Shown here piece by piece: positions 9,759 through 17,170 of a stretch of 17,170 nt of DNA (within the stretch, counting starts at the first letter, position 1; every line of letters begins with the position of its first letter). The stretch is taken from the NCBI GenBank assembly GCA_027596945.1, contig JADGJH010000544.1, positions 1 to 17,170 of the forward strand. Direction: 5' to 3'. A program made the position numbers and the translations under genes. This DNA is from Physocladia obscura. Its lineage: Eukaryota; Chytridiomycota; Chytridiomycetes; Chytridiales; Chytriomycetaceae. A model generated the notes under the pieces. That model was not told the DNA's origin. It ran no database searches and saw nothing but the letters and a program-made list of their open reading frames with translations.

Positions 9759-11464
9759 TTAAACATCCTCGTCATCATCATTATTAAATTCAATTCGATC
9801 GTTTCTAATAATTGTTTCCATATAAAGAGAAGAAGCATGCGTGTTAGTCGGATTTTTTCCACCAATCAGCAAGTCATATGACAGAAACGACGACATCATT
9901 GTCGACTTTGTATTTTCGCTGTTCGTTGCTTCATAATCTATCGGCGAAGACAACAAAGCAGCTCTAGTTCTTGATTTTGTTGTTGTTGGTGTTTCTGGCG
10001 TCGATTTCGCCGTTTCTTTGGACAAGATGTTGTCACAATGGGCCGACTTGTCTGGGATAAAATTTCCCCGCATCGCGCCGAGCATCACATTCTGGCCAAT
10101 TGTGACTGGTGGTCGGTACCGTATCGCTACCGGATCTTGTTCATCTTCTATTTGGTTGTTACTGTTTTTTTCGTGTCCATTTTTGTGGTTTTCAGAATCT
10201 TCTGCTGTTGTTTTGTTGGTGCGGGATTCAAAAAGTGGGATTCGGGGCATTCTTTTCTGCGGCGATGTGTTTGCGACTTCTGTTTTGGATATTCGAGTCT
10301 GGAGTCGGGTGATGATGCTGTTTTGTGCCTTTTGCTGCTGCTGTTGTTGTTTTTGATGTTGTTGCAGCTGCTGTTGTTGCAATACTGCCACAGACGACCG
10401 GGGCCCAGAGTCTTCGAAGTCAAAAGCATGATCGTTCATAGAGTTTCGTTTCGAATTCACACCTGCGAGGATTATGTTTGATCCATTTAATTTCAGGTAC
10501 CCATCAAACTCTACTGCTGAATTAGGACCACTAGGGCAGTCAACAGTCCCATCTTCAATGGTCTGGTGTATTCGTCGTCGATACACTGACGCCACGACTA
10601 AAAATCCTGCCGCAAGAAATACGATTGTCCCGACTGATGCTCCAACAATGACAGGTGTTTCGGTTGGAAGCGGCGATCCACCAGTTGTTGAATTCGAAAT
10701 TAGGGGCGATACTTGAGTTACAAGTGGAGTCGTCAAGCCTGCTTTCTCATTCAGATTTGTTGGTGTGGCTGATACCGTCGACTGGTGGAGTTGTTATCAG
10801 AAAAGAAAAATTCATTAATGAAAAAATTGAGAAGCACAAACCTCTGTCAGCGCAATGCACTGCCAGTAATATGGATTCAACTCTGTACAAAATGCCCCAG
10901 AAATACAGCAATCCACTCCCGTCCATTCGACTCCACCACATTGATAATAAATCCCAGCGCATGTTCGGTTGTCCCTAGGAGACAAATCTGCCAACTCAAA
11001 CACTCCTGGTACATTATAAACAGACCACGCAGGTTTTTGCACGGAACGGTCGAAGCCACCGCAAAAAGGAGAGTCCGCTGGAGAGAACAAGACCATTTTT
11101 TGTTTTGTTTCAATAAGTTAACCAAATGTCAACGGGGTTAAAATCAAACACCTCCAGGACAAGCCGTCTTGCATTCGGTAGAGTTCACGGCATTGTTCGA
11201 CAGTTTCATGACACACGCACAATTCAACGACAAACTCTCGGCTTCGTGTGAAATCAAAGCCATTTTATAAGTGGAACAAGCCAAAACACAATCGGCCGGA
11301 ACCATTGACTCAGATTGCAGCTTCACGGTTATTGGCGTGGAGAGCGTCACACATCCTAATGCTTCTTCTTTTTCGTTGAGTTTTGAGGCTTCGGATACGA
11401 CTGCGACGACTGCTTTTGGTGTTGCTGCCATTAAGATTCTTGCCAGCCACATGTCTACTTTCAT
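9759..11464 (-). CDS. WSC-type membrane protein B with extracellular CBM1
   Basis: Exons 11464-11152, 11077-10842 and 10781-9759, with introns of 74 and 60 nt (GTGTTT..CCAG and GTTTGT..CCAG), give 523 residues. The first junction restores CPGADSPFCGGFD, matching protein A. A signal-like hydrophobic N-terminus (about 5-28) precedes a WSC-like domain (38-127) with eight Cys whose spacing is nearly identical to protein A. Residues 144-181 are a fungal cellulose-binding module: CAGIYYQCGG, EWTG, then NPYYWQC, with Tyr149, Tyr174 and Tyr175 in the binding-face positions. A short Thr/Pro stalk, one transmembrane helix (227-250) and RRR follow. The cytoplasmic tail has FDGYL (275-279), a Gln-rich stretch (318-333), MLGAMR (416-421) and the C-terminal motif SSLYMETI...RIEF (500-515). 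The inferred role is a plasma-membrane protein that touches cellulose outside and a shared partner inside. Confidence 0.88.
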
Positions 11465-12578
11465 TTTTTTCGACTTGAGGAAAAATTAAATCGATTTTGA
11501 TTTGTGGGTCCATATTAGACACCCGCAAAACAACAAACACCTGTGAGAATACCAATGTACTGTGATAACTGGTGATCGTGAAATGCAAAAATGATCTTTT
11601 TGAATTTAAAATTAATTTGAAACTCTTTCCTTTCTTTCTGTCTATTTAAAACAAACGAACACGAGAAGGAATAAAGAAATAAGGGGAAAGAAAGAAAAAC
11701 AAAAGTAAGCAGAAGAATAAAAAATTCTAAATAAAGAAAGCATGAACAAGTTTTAAAATTTTATGAACTCTCATGTGACTACCAACTCGAAACAGATCAA
11801 AATTTTTTGGTTTTAATGTATCAAGAAAATATTGTCAAAACTTTTCTGTACATCATTCAAACGTTTATTTCTTTGATTGAGTGAAAAGTCGTTTAGTTTT
11901 CTTTCATTTATTTGGAATGACAAACTTATGAACAAATTTTATTCTAAGTTTATGATTGCAGTCGATTTCAAAAAAAAAATTTGATTAAAAAAGGAAAAAC
12001 TGAAACTTTATTCAAGATCTCCATAAAGTTGTAACAAAGGTCAAAAATGAGGTAAAGTGACTCAGAGGATTTGTTGCCCACGAGTTTTTTTGTCTTTTGA
12101 CTACTTGATGAAAGAATCCTAGAATTTAATTTAATTTAATTTAATTTTTTTTTGTGCTACTTCATAATTTAGGAGATGTGCTTTTGAATAATCACATGTT
12201 TTTCAAAATAACCAATTGAAAAAATAAGAAATTGACTTTTCTTATTTACTTTCTGGTAATCATCACAGCTCTGAGAATCCTGGCAAACAATGCCACCCAA
12301 CTCACCATACCGCTAAATACATTTTGCGATTCTTTTCAACTTGATATCTGAAACTACAGCATCATTACAACAAGTCAGTAATCCCACGGAAGTTACCATG
12401 AAAGATTAAATCAGTGCATCTCAGAGAGAAAAGTCTTGCTTTATTTCCCATGCAGTCAGTTTCCCCCAGAAGCTTTTTTTATTACTTTCTTATTTTTTAT
12501 TATTTAGAAAAAAAAGCAAAGAACTGATACTTCTCTCTCTCTCCTCAAACCCCGCTTAATACTTCTATTTAAACTCCG
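11465..12578. other. AT-rich intergenic region between WSC genes B and C
   Basis: Promoter side of gene B and 3' side of gene C, both minus-strand genes. It is AT-rich, with a pentanucleotide tract at 12122-12147 and a short CT tract at 12531-12544. No gene or RNA is seen. Confidence 0.5.
12122..12147. repeat. AATTT pentanucleotide microsatellite
   Basis: About five tandem copies of AATTT ending in a T run. Simple repeat in non-coding DNA; no function inferred. Confidence 0.85.
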
Positions 12579-14558
12579 CTAAAATTCATCAACACCGTCC
12601 CTGCGTATATTCTCCTCCAAAATATCCATAAACACTGACGACGGACTTGGACTCGCCCTACCTGTTCCACCACCAACTTCATCTGCCACAGATGACGAAG
12701 AAACCATAAAAACAGATTCATTAAACGCCGACGAGCTCGCCATCGAAACACCGCGCTTGCCAGTCCGTATATTGTTGTTGGGAATTGAACTTGTAATTGA
12801 CGCACTTGATATCGCTGTTCGCAGTGCCTTTGGTGTGCTTGGGATTCCACGTGTTGAACTCGCGTCATCGTCGTTGGCGAATGATACAGTTGATGTGTAT
12901 GAAGCGTTGTCGGGTGCAACTTCAACAATTGCAGAGACGTTAGCAAATGGTGGTGGTGGTATTATTCTATTATTTTGGTTCGTGAATATTGGTTCTTTTC
13001 TTTTTGCCGCCAAATCAGAGTTTGGTTCGAATTTTTCTGGGGATGCGGAAGACTCTTGGTTGATGTTATTGTTTACGATATCGCTTCGACCAATTAAGCT
13101 GGTAGTAGAACAGATTCCGCGAATTGGAGCAGTAGTGGAGCGACCAGTTCCGCTACTTTCGTATGAAGAGCCTTCAGTTTCTTCAGTATCAGCACTGATA
13201 CTTCGGAAAGTCCGAATTTGCGGCGGTACTGTCGTCAAAATCTCTTGCTGATTTGGATTATTGTTAATACCAAAAAGTTGACCAACAGCTCTCGCGAGAC
13301 GCGATCCAGATCGTTGCGGAGCTGCCGATGGATGCCGACTGATACTAATATCGCCATCATCTTCATCTTCTTCAGAAGGCCGCCGCATAACGTTTCGACC
13401 AAGTCGGGACGATTTGTGCGATAGATTTCTGGCAAGAGGCACGTCGTGAGATTTCCTTCCAAAGGCCTCAAGCGATCGTCGTCCAAGGTAAGTGTCGGAA
13501 GATTTCCGGCTAAGGTAAATATCTGAAGATTTTCGGCTGAGAGGTTCATGGGATTCAGATGAATGATCGGAAGAGCTGTCTTCTTCAGCAGCGTGTCGAA
13601 CTGAAACACTGCGGCTGCTGATTGAGTTTGCGTAAGATATTGCATTGAAAGAGGATGCACTGGGTCTGATAATTTCTAACGAGGTCCCAGCTCGCGGATG
13701 GTGTAAATGGAATATGTCGACGCCAGAGTCAGGCGGATTATTACTGTTATTTGTAGGGGGTTGCGACAATCGAGAATGCGATAGCGGGGAAGAACGGAAA
13801 AAAAAGTTTTTGAAGCCGGGCATTGAGTGCTGATGTCTAATCTTCCGGTCACCTGATTCGGCAAGCGGCGACGGCACGGATGGCGACGGGTAGTGGAAGG
13901 GCAGAGCGGCAGAATTTCGCTTGGCGGCATCTTCAGGGGCATTGAGAGCAGTGACGCCGCCGTCAACAAAAGCCTTCGGTGCGGCAATTTTGTCGACGGC
14001 AGCGGCTTCTTTGACGCGTTGCATTTCAATGTCAGCATTTGCATTTGCATTTGGATTCGCATTCGCGTTCGCGTTTGAGGATGAAGACGAAGTTTGGCGC
14101 CAAGACTTTCCTCTGGTCATAGCAATCATCAGGACGGCAGCAAGGAATACGCACGCAACGCCAGCACCCAGTGCGGCTGATAGTGAGAAGGCAGTTGACG
14201 ACGATGCGGCGGGCGATGAAGTGGGTAGAGAAGGGGATGTAACGGGAAGCTCGCGACGGGCTTGCAGCGGCAGTTTGGTGTTGTTGCTGTTGTTGTTTGC
14301 GTAAACCGGCCAGATAAAGTTGTTCAAACTTGAAGTTGCGGTGTTCGGACAAGCAGAGGCGCGGGTGGCGGCAACGCACAGACAGCGGGCCGAGGTCACG
14401 TGACGGGATGTGCCTGAGAGTCCATCAAGCTTGCCGCCCACTGCTGCGGCCGTCCCAGAATCGTTACAAGCTGTCATGCACGCTGCTATGCCGTCAACAG
14501 CGAACGCCTGTGCCGCTTCGTCCAATTCCAACGCCGCACAGCCAATCAGGCATTCCAT
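12579..14558 (-). CDS. WSC-like single-pass membrane protein C, long disordered tail
   Basis: An uninterrupted frame of 659 residues from the ATG at 14558; an in-frame TAA sits 12 bases upstream, so an earlier start in the same exon is excluded. Residues 3-88 align with the WSC-like domains of the two paralogues: Cys7, Cys27 and Cys31 keep the same 20- and 4-residue spacing, Cys59-x-Cys61 matches their C-A-C, and IWPVYAN matches WSVYNV. The later Cys pair and CGG are missing. A Ser/Pro stalk and one transmembrane helix (about 124-147) follow, then about 510 disordered residues: an Asn-Ala repeat (162-175), many RxxS sites including tandem SRKSSD-type repeats (341-370), and PPPP at 534-537. 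The C-terminus SSVFMDILEENIRRDGVDEF (640-659) is a variant of the paralogues' motif. There is no signal peptide, so a 5' exon, an error or loss of secretion must be considered. Likely a diverged surface sensor. Confidence 0.75.
   Translation of the reverse strand: MECLIGCAALELDEAAQAFAVDGIAACMTACNDSGTAAAVGGKLDGLSGTSRHVTSARCLCVAATRASACPNTATSSLNNFIWPVYANNNSNNTKLPLQARRELPVTSPSLPTSSPAASSSTAFSLSAALGAGVACVFLAAVLMIAMTRGKSWRQTSSSSSNANANANPNANANADIEMQRVKEAAAVDKIAAPKAFVDGGVTALNAPEDAAKRNSAALPFHYPSPSVPSPLAESGDRKIRHQHSMPGFKNFFFRSSPLSHSRLSQPPTNNSNNPPDSGVDIFHLHHPRAGTSLEIIRPSASSFNAISYANSISSRSVSVRHAAEEDSSSDHSSESHEPLSRKSSDIYLSRKSSDTYLGRRSLEAFGRKSHDVPLARNLSHKSSRLGRNVMRRPSEEDEDDGDISISRHPSAAPQRSGSRLARAVGQLFGINNNPNQQEILTTVPPQIRTFRSISADTEETEGSSYESSGTGRSTTAPIRGICSTTSLIGRSDIVNNNINQESSASPEKFEPNSDLAAKRKEPIFTNQNNRIIPPPPFANVSAIVEVAPDNASYTSTVSFANDDDASSTRGIPSTPKALRTAISSASITSSIPNNNIRTGKRGVSMASSSAFNESVFMVSSSSVADEVGGGTGRASPSPSSVFMDILEENIRRDGVDEF
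14034..14079 (-). repeat. Hexanucleotide repeat coding the Asn-Ala tract
   Basis: Tandem variants of GCATTT (plus strand) encode alternating Asn-Ala just after the membrane helix of protein C. Copies differ at third codon positions (T or C), so the amino-acid pattern is kept while the DNA has drifted, which hints that the peptide spacing is tolerated or selected. Confidence 0.75.
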
Positions 14559-15585
14559 TTTCAAATTTTAGTTTGAAACCCCGTTTGTTTTCAATTTCAA
14601 AGCAGTTTTTTCATTTCTGTCTCAAACACAAAATCCAAAAATAGTTGTTTCTCATAATATATTTTGTCATTGCATTTTTCCGTTTATCTCTTGGATAAAT
14701 GTAAATCCAACCAGATTGACATTAACTCAAAGTGTGTCTTAAAATTTTCTGCTTACCGAAAAAATTGACGTCTTTTTAATAGGGATGTTGAAATACGAGC
14801 GGCGGCGCCGGGTAACAATTGCAGCTACAGTGGTTGCAGGCTTACAAGCTAGACAGTTTATATGCGGTGCAGGGAAGATTGAGGTTGATAATATTGGTAA
14901 AAGCCATTAAACTGTTTTGAAGTGAAATAGATACAAATATTTCTTTACATCTGTGTAAAGTACAATGTGGAATTAATTCACCACAATAAATGCTGAAATA
15001 TAGAATGGTAATTATCCTTGCAAGTTTTTATTATTCAGTGGAAAGACTGTTTGGTAGAAATGCAATTTGGAGGAATGACTTAATAGCAAAATATATGCAT
15101 GGCATGACAACTGTTTAACAAATAGTGTTGTATTAATTGAAGGATGCTGGAAAGGTGACTTTGTATATTATCCAACAGATAAATAAAAAGCAGATATGTT
15201 CTGTTAGTTCCGCCACTAAATTCAAACACTGATAATACAGGGTAAGGCCAAAATTCCAGGCTGGCAATGATAATTTCATAGCTTTGATAAAATTTTGCAT
15301 TAACAGATGCAACTACATGGCTGATAGCAGGTCAGATCAGCAAAAAGGCATCCTTTGTTTGATCTGCTAAAACTCTTTCCGAACAGACCTCCTGTATGAT
15401 TATCGAGTCTAAAACAATGCGATTTGGTTCATCTAGTCTCTTCCACCCATGAGCAAGTAGATAGACGCAGGTATATGAAAGAAGTAAAACGATTCATCAG
15501 TACGTTGATGAAATACGAATTAAAATAAAGAAACAAACATCATGCGTTATTGTTCAAACAACATAATCACCCACGTCAGCTGAAT
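14559..15585. other. Mostly non-coding region with fragmentary reading frames
   Basis: AT-rich DNA downstream (on the plus strand) of the start of gene C. It holds the gene C promoter, a GC-richer island at about 14785-14880, and a minus-strand frame open for 138 codons (15493-15080) except for one TGA at 15332-15334. Other plus-strand fragments near 15007-15190 are also protein-like but broken. I cannot assign a family; it may be a graveyard of an old gene or mobile element. Confidence 0.4.
14785..14910 (+). CDS. Small ORF, 41 aa, doubtful
   Basis: ATG at 14785 to TAA at 14908-14910, in a patch that is richer in GC than its surroundings. It begins with a basic cluster (ERRRR) followed by a short hydrophobic segment TIAATVVAGL, somewhat like a signal or targeting sequence. 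A GTAAAA near the end (14898) could be an intron donor, so it might be a first exon rather than a complete gene. No family recognised. Confidence 0.2.
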   Translation: MLKYERRRRVTIAATVVAGLQARQFICGAGKIEVDNIGKSH

Positions 15586-15610
15586 AAGGGACTCTGCGAC
15601 AGAGGCTTTT
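15586..15610. other. Hairpin 1 of the CTG-CGA-CAG triplet
   Basis: CTCTG (15592-15596) pairs with CAGAG (15600-15604) around a CGA loop. After an A/G mismatch the outer arms AAGGG and CTTTT also pair, with two G-T wobbles. The apical sequence CTGCGACAG is identical to that of the two hairpins downstream while the stem differs. Confidence 0.6.
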
Positions 15611-15619
15611 CAACCCGAC

Positions 15620-15650
15620 CAGTGGCTCGCCTGCGACAGGTGGCCATCTG
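15620..15650. other. Hairpin 2 of the CTG-CGA-CAG triplet
   Basis: CGCCTG (15628-15633) pairs with CAGGTG (15637-15642) around CGA. After a bulged T at 15627, TGGC pairs with GCCA; after a bulged T at 15647, CAG pairs with CTG. This gives 13 base pairs with two bulges. The core 15623-15643 is a 21-base direct repeat of 15668-15688. Confidence 0.7.
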
Positions 15651-15658
15651 ACCGCGCA

Positions 15659-15699
15659 TGTATGATTTGGCTCGCCTGCGACAGGTGGTCAAACATACA
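15659..15699. other. Hairpin 3 of the CTG-CGA-CAG triplet, 18 bp stem
   Basis: The same apical CGCCTG-CGA-CAGGTG core and the same bulged T (15672) as hairpin 2, extended by TTTGGC with GGTCAAA-side pairing and, after a bulged A at 15665, TGTATG with CATACA. In total about 18 pairs with two single-base bulges and two G-T wobbles. The outer arms are unrelated in sequence to hairpin 2 yet remain complementary, which argues for selection on, or spread of, the structure. Confidence 0.75.
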
Positions 15700-15722
15700 A
15701 CGTAAAATACGTATCAGCGAAG

Positions 15723-15729
15723 TATAAAA
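15723..15729 (+). promoter_or_regulatory. Possible TATA box of the right-end gene
   Basis: TATAAAA lies 24 bases after hairpin 3 and about 15 bases before the first clearly protein-like codons of the downstream gene. That is close for a TATA box, so it may serve an upstream exon arrangement or be chance in AT-rich DNA. Confidence 0.35.
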
Positions 15730-15737
15730 CCCAAAGA

Positions 15738-17170
15738 TTGACTCAACCCGAGCCCTTCAATAACATTCAGGGTAATGAAGTATGTAAGATTCAAGTTTAT
15801 CATATTTATTTTTCTCTTCTAACAAAACTTGAACAGGAATCAGACAGATTTCTTTCCTTTCCTAATGGTGACAAGCTATCTTCTAATTCTTTGGATGATG
15901 ACGAAGATGAAACAAGCATAGATACGACATGCGAGGTTTGCTTTTATTTCTTTTGTGATGAACGTGGTTGACTAAAAAAGCGAGATAGGAACCGGAATTG
16001 TGTCACCGACAAGAATCTGGCTCATTGATTACAGAACACGATGAATTTGCATCTTCTGTTGAGCAAAAAGTTGACATTATTGAGCAAGAGGTTGGTGAAT
16101 TGTCGAGCTTTGTTACTTTTGTTGCTTATCCTTTTTATTAGAGTTCTCGTCAATCTTCAAAAATATCTTGGTGTTATAACAAAATTATCTTCTTCAAAAT
16201 CACTATTATTGCAACAACGTGGAAGGCATCTTGAAGTAAAAGCTCGCTGAAATTGTTTTGACAACAGTTTGCTGAAAGAAATTGGAATTACCCAGACAAA
16301 TGCGGTGGGCCACTTCGCTTCTGAAAAGAAATTTGGCATCAATACTTTGTCATTAGAAAGCCTTTGGAGGGAAGATGGAGCATACAAGAAAATGTTTCAA
16401 AAACTGTCGAATTTAGTGGATGATGGGTTAATTGAAAGCCAAGATAGTGTTGATGAAGCAGTTGTTGAGTTAAATGACACAGTCAATTTAAAGACAGGTT
16501 CGTTCATATATTTGCTGAATTCTTATTCTATGCTAATTTTGAAAAATAGACCTCATTTTTTCTTCTATAATGGCAGTGCTTTCATATGTCCCAGTGCCAT
16601 TATCATCTGCATCATTTGCTACGTCTGAAAGTCATTGTAAAATTGAACTATGGGTGCCTATCTTTTCTGCCGCATTCAAAATCAATCAAAGTCGTATGAA
16701 TTCTGTCTGGGAACTTCTTCATCCAATTCCAGGGAATGGTGGGACGGTCGTTGGTATCTGACTTTTCAGCCGTAGTTCAAGGACCACTTGCAATTCCTGC
16801 ATTTATGGTAGAATTCCAAGTGGGTTGTATAGGAACACACAAAGATGATATCTGTTTGATATCTGAAGCAGCTTTTGAATATCATCAGTATCTATCGCAA
16901 ATTAATATCTTTTCCAGCAATTTGAAGGAAATTCGCTTTCATATTGGCTACGTTGGTGATGGCAGAATTGAAATCGATGAAATTCATCTGGAATTCCATG
17001 CAGAGTCAAAGCTGGTGTACTATAGAGTGTTTTCCAATATTGCAAACTTCGACTTGTTAAAGGGTAATATTTGTTCGCATAATCAGCTATTCTTCTTTAT
17101 TTCTAAATTTATATTGCAGGTGACAGTGACAGTCAAATATATCAGACCCTTCAGCTGCTTAAATTTATCA
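15738..17170 (+). CDS. Intron-rich gene of unknown family, incomplete at the right edge
   Basis: Exon ends near 15779, then 15837-15935, 15989-16090, 16142-16170 (or -16218), 16268-16497, 16550 onward, a segment to 17063, and 17120 to the edge. Introns are about 50-57 nt with good donors (GTATGT at 15780) and acceptors (TTGAACAG, TTTATTAG, TATTGCAG), and every junction keeps phase. The N-terminal part is acidic (LDDDEDETSID) and Glu/Gln-rich; the middle reads QTNAVGHFASEKKFG and LVDDGLIESQ; the later part has PAFMVEFQVG, a soluble globular-looking segment. No in-frame ATG is seen after the stop at 15663, so the start is unresolved. Near 16694-16769 either a 76-nt intron or a frameshift is needed. 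SDF at 16757-16765 followed by EFQ at 16811-16819 loosely resembles a PD-(D/E)XK nuclease core (inference). Family not recognised. Confidence 0.55.

Noticed and set aside
9608..9881. Short frames on both strands near the 3' end of receptor B
   Set aside because: They run through long A or T homopolymers in the 3' UTR and the last codons of the receptor.
10018..10481. Overlapping plus-strand frames rich in Cys, Phe and Leu
   Set aside because: Antisense of the Gln-rich and disordered tail of receptor B.
12757..13251. 164-codon plus-strand frame within receptor C
   Set aside because: Antisense shadow of the long receptor frame, which has the convincing domains.
15586..15699. CRISPR array or tRNA at the repeated CTGCGACAG sites
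   Set aside because: Spacing is irregular, the repeats are hairpins with changing stems, and no cloverleaf or anticodon arm can be drawn; the host is eukaryotic.
15775..15822. ATG giving a short hydrophobic signal-like peptide
   Set aside because: It reads into the canonical GTATGT intron and stops after 15 codons; splicing gives a different frame.

Overview
This is AT-rich nuclear DNA from a filamentous or zoosporic fungus. The evidence is short GT-AG introns (mostly 50-85 nt), a GH10 xylanase carrying a fungal-type CBM1 cellulose-binding module, and WSC-type membrane proteins. The mix of plant-polysaccharide enzymes, short introns and very AT-rich intergenic DNA fits an early-diverging plant-debris fungus such as a chytrid. 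That placement is inference; no rRNA or other marker gene is present.

Layout. 1-660: weak remnants of coding sequence, no intact gene. 1853-3204 (+): two-exon secreted GH10 endo-xylanase with a poly-Thr linker and CBM1. 3859-5366 (-): four-exon cytosolic-type aspartate aminotransferase, convergent with the xylanase. 5954-7007 (+): a damaged gene of unknown family whose last about 200 codons are still open. 7136-8491, 9759-11464 and 12579-14558 (all -): three paralogous single-pass membrane proteins with WSC-like cysteine-rich ectodomains and long disordered cytoplasmic tails. The middle one also carries an extracellular CBM1. 14559-15585: mostly non-coding, with a tiny ORF and a broken minus-strand reading frame. 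15586-15699: three successive hairpins sharing the same apical sequence but with different, still-paired stems. About 15738 to the window end (+): an intron-rich gene of unknown family that runs off the edge and has either a frameshift or a coding-like intron near 16694-16769.

Functional picture (inference). The xylanase attacks hemicellulose while its CBM1 holds it to cellulose. The three WSC-type proteins look like surface sensors or adhesins. One has the same kind of cellulose-binding module as the xylanase, so it could tether or sense plant cell wall directly. Two of the tails share an almost identical C-terminal motif and the third has a recognisable variant, which suggests a common cytoplasmic partner. 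The most unusual signals are this receptor family with its tail motif, the CBM1-WSC receptor, and the covarying hairpin triplet near 15.6 kb.
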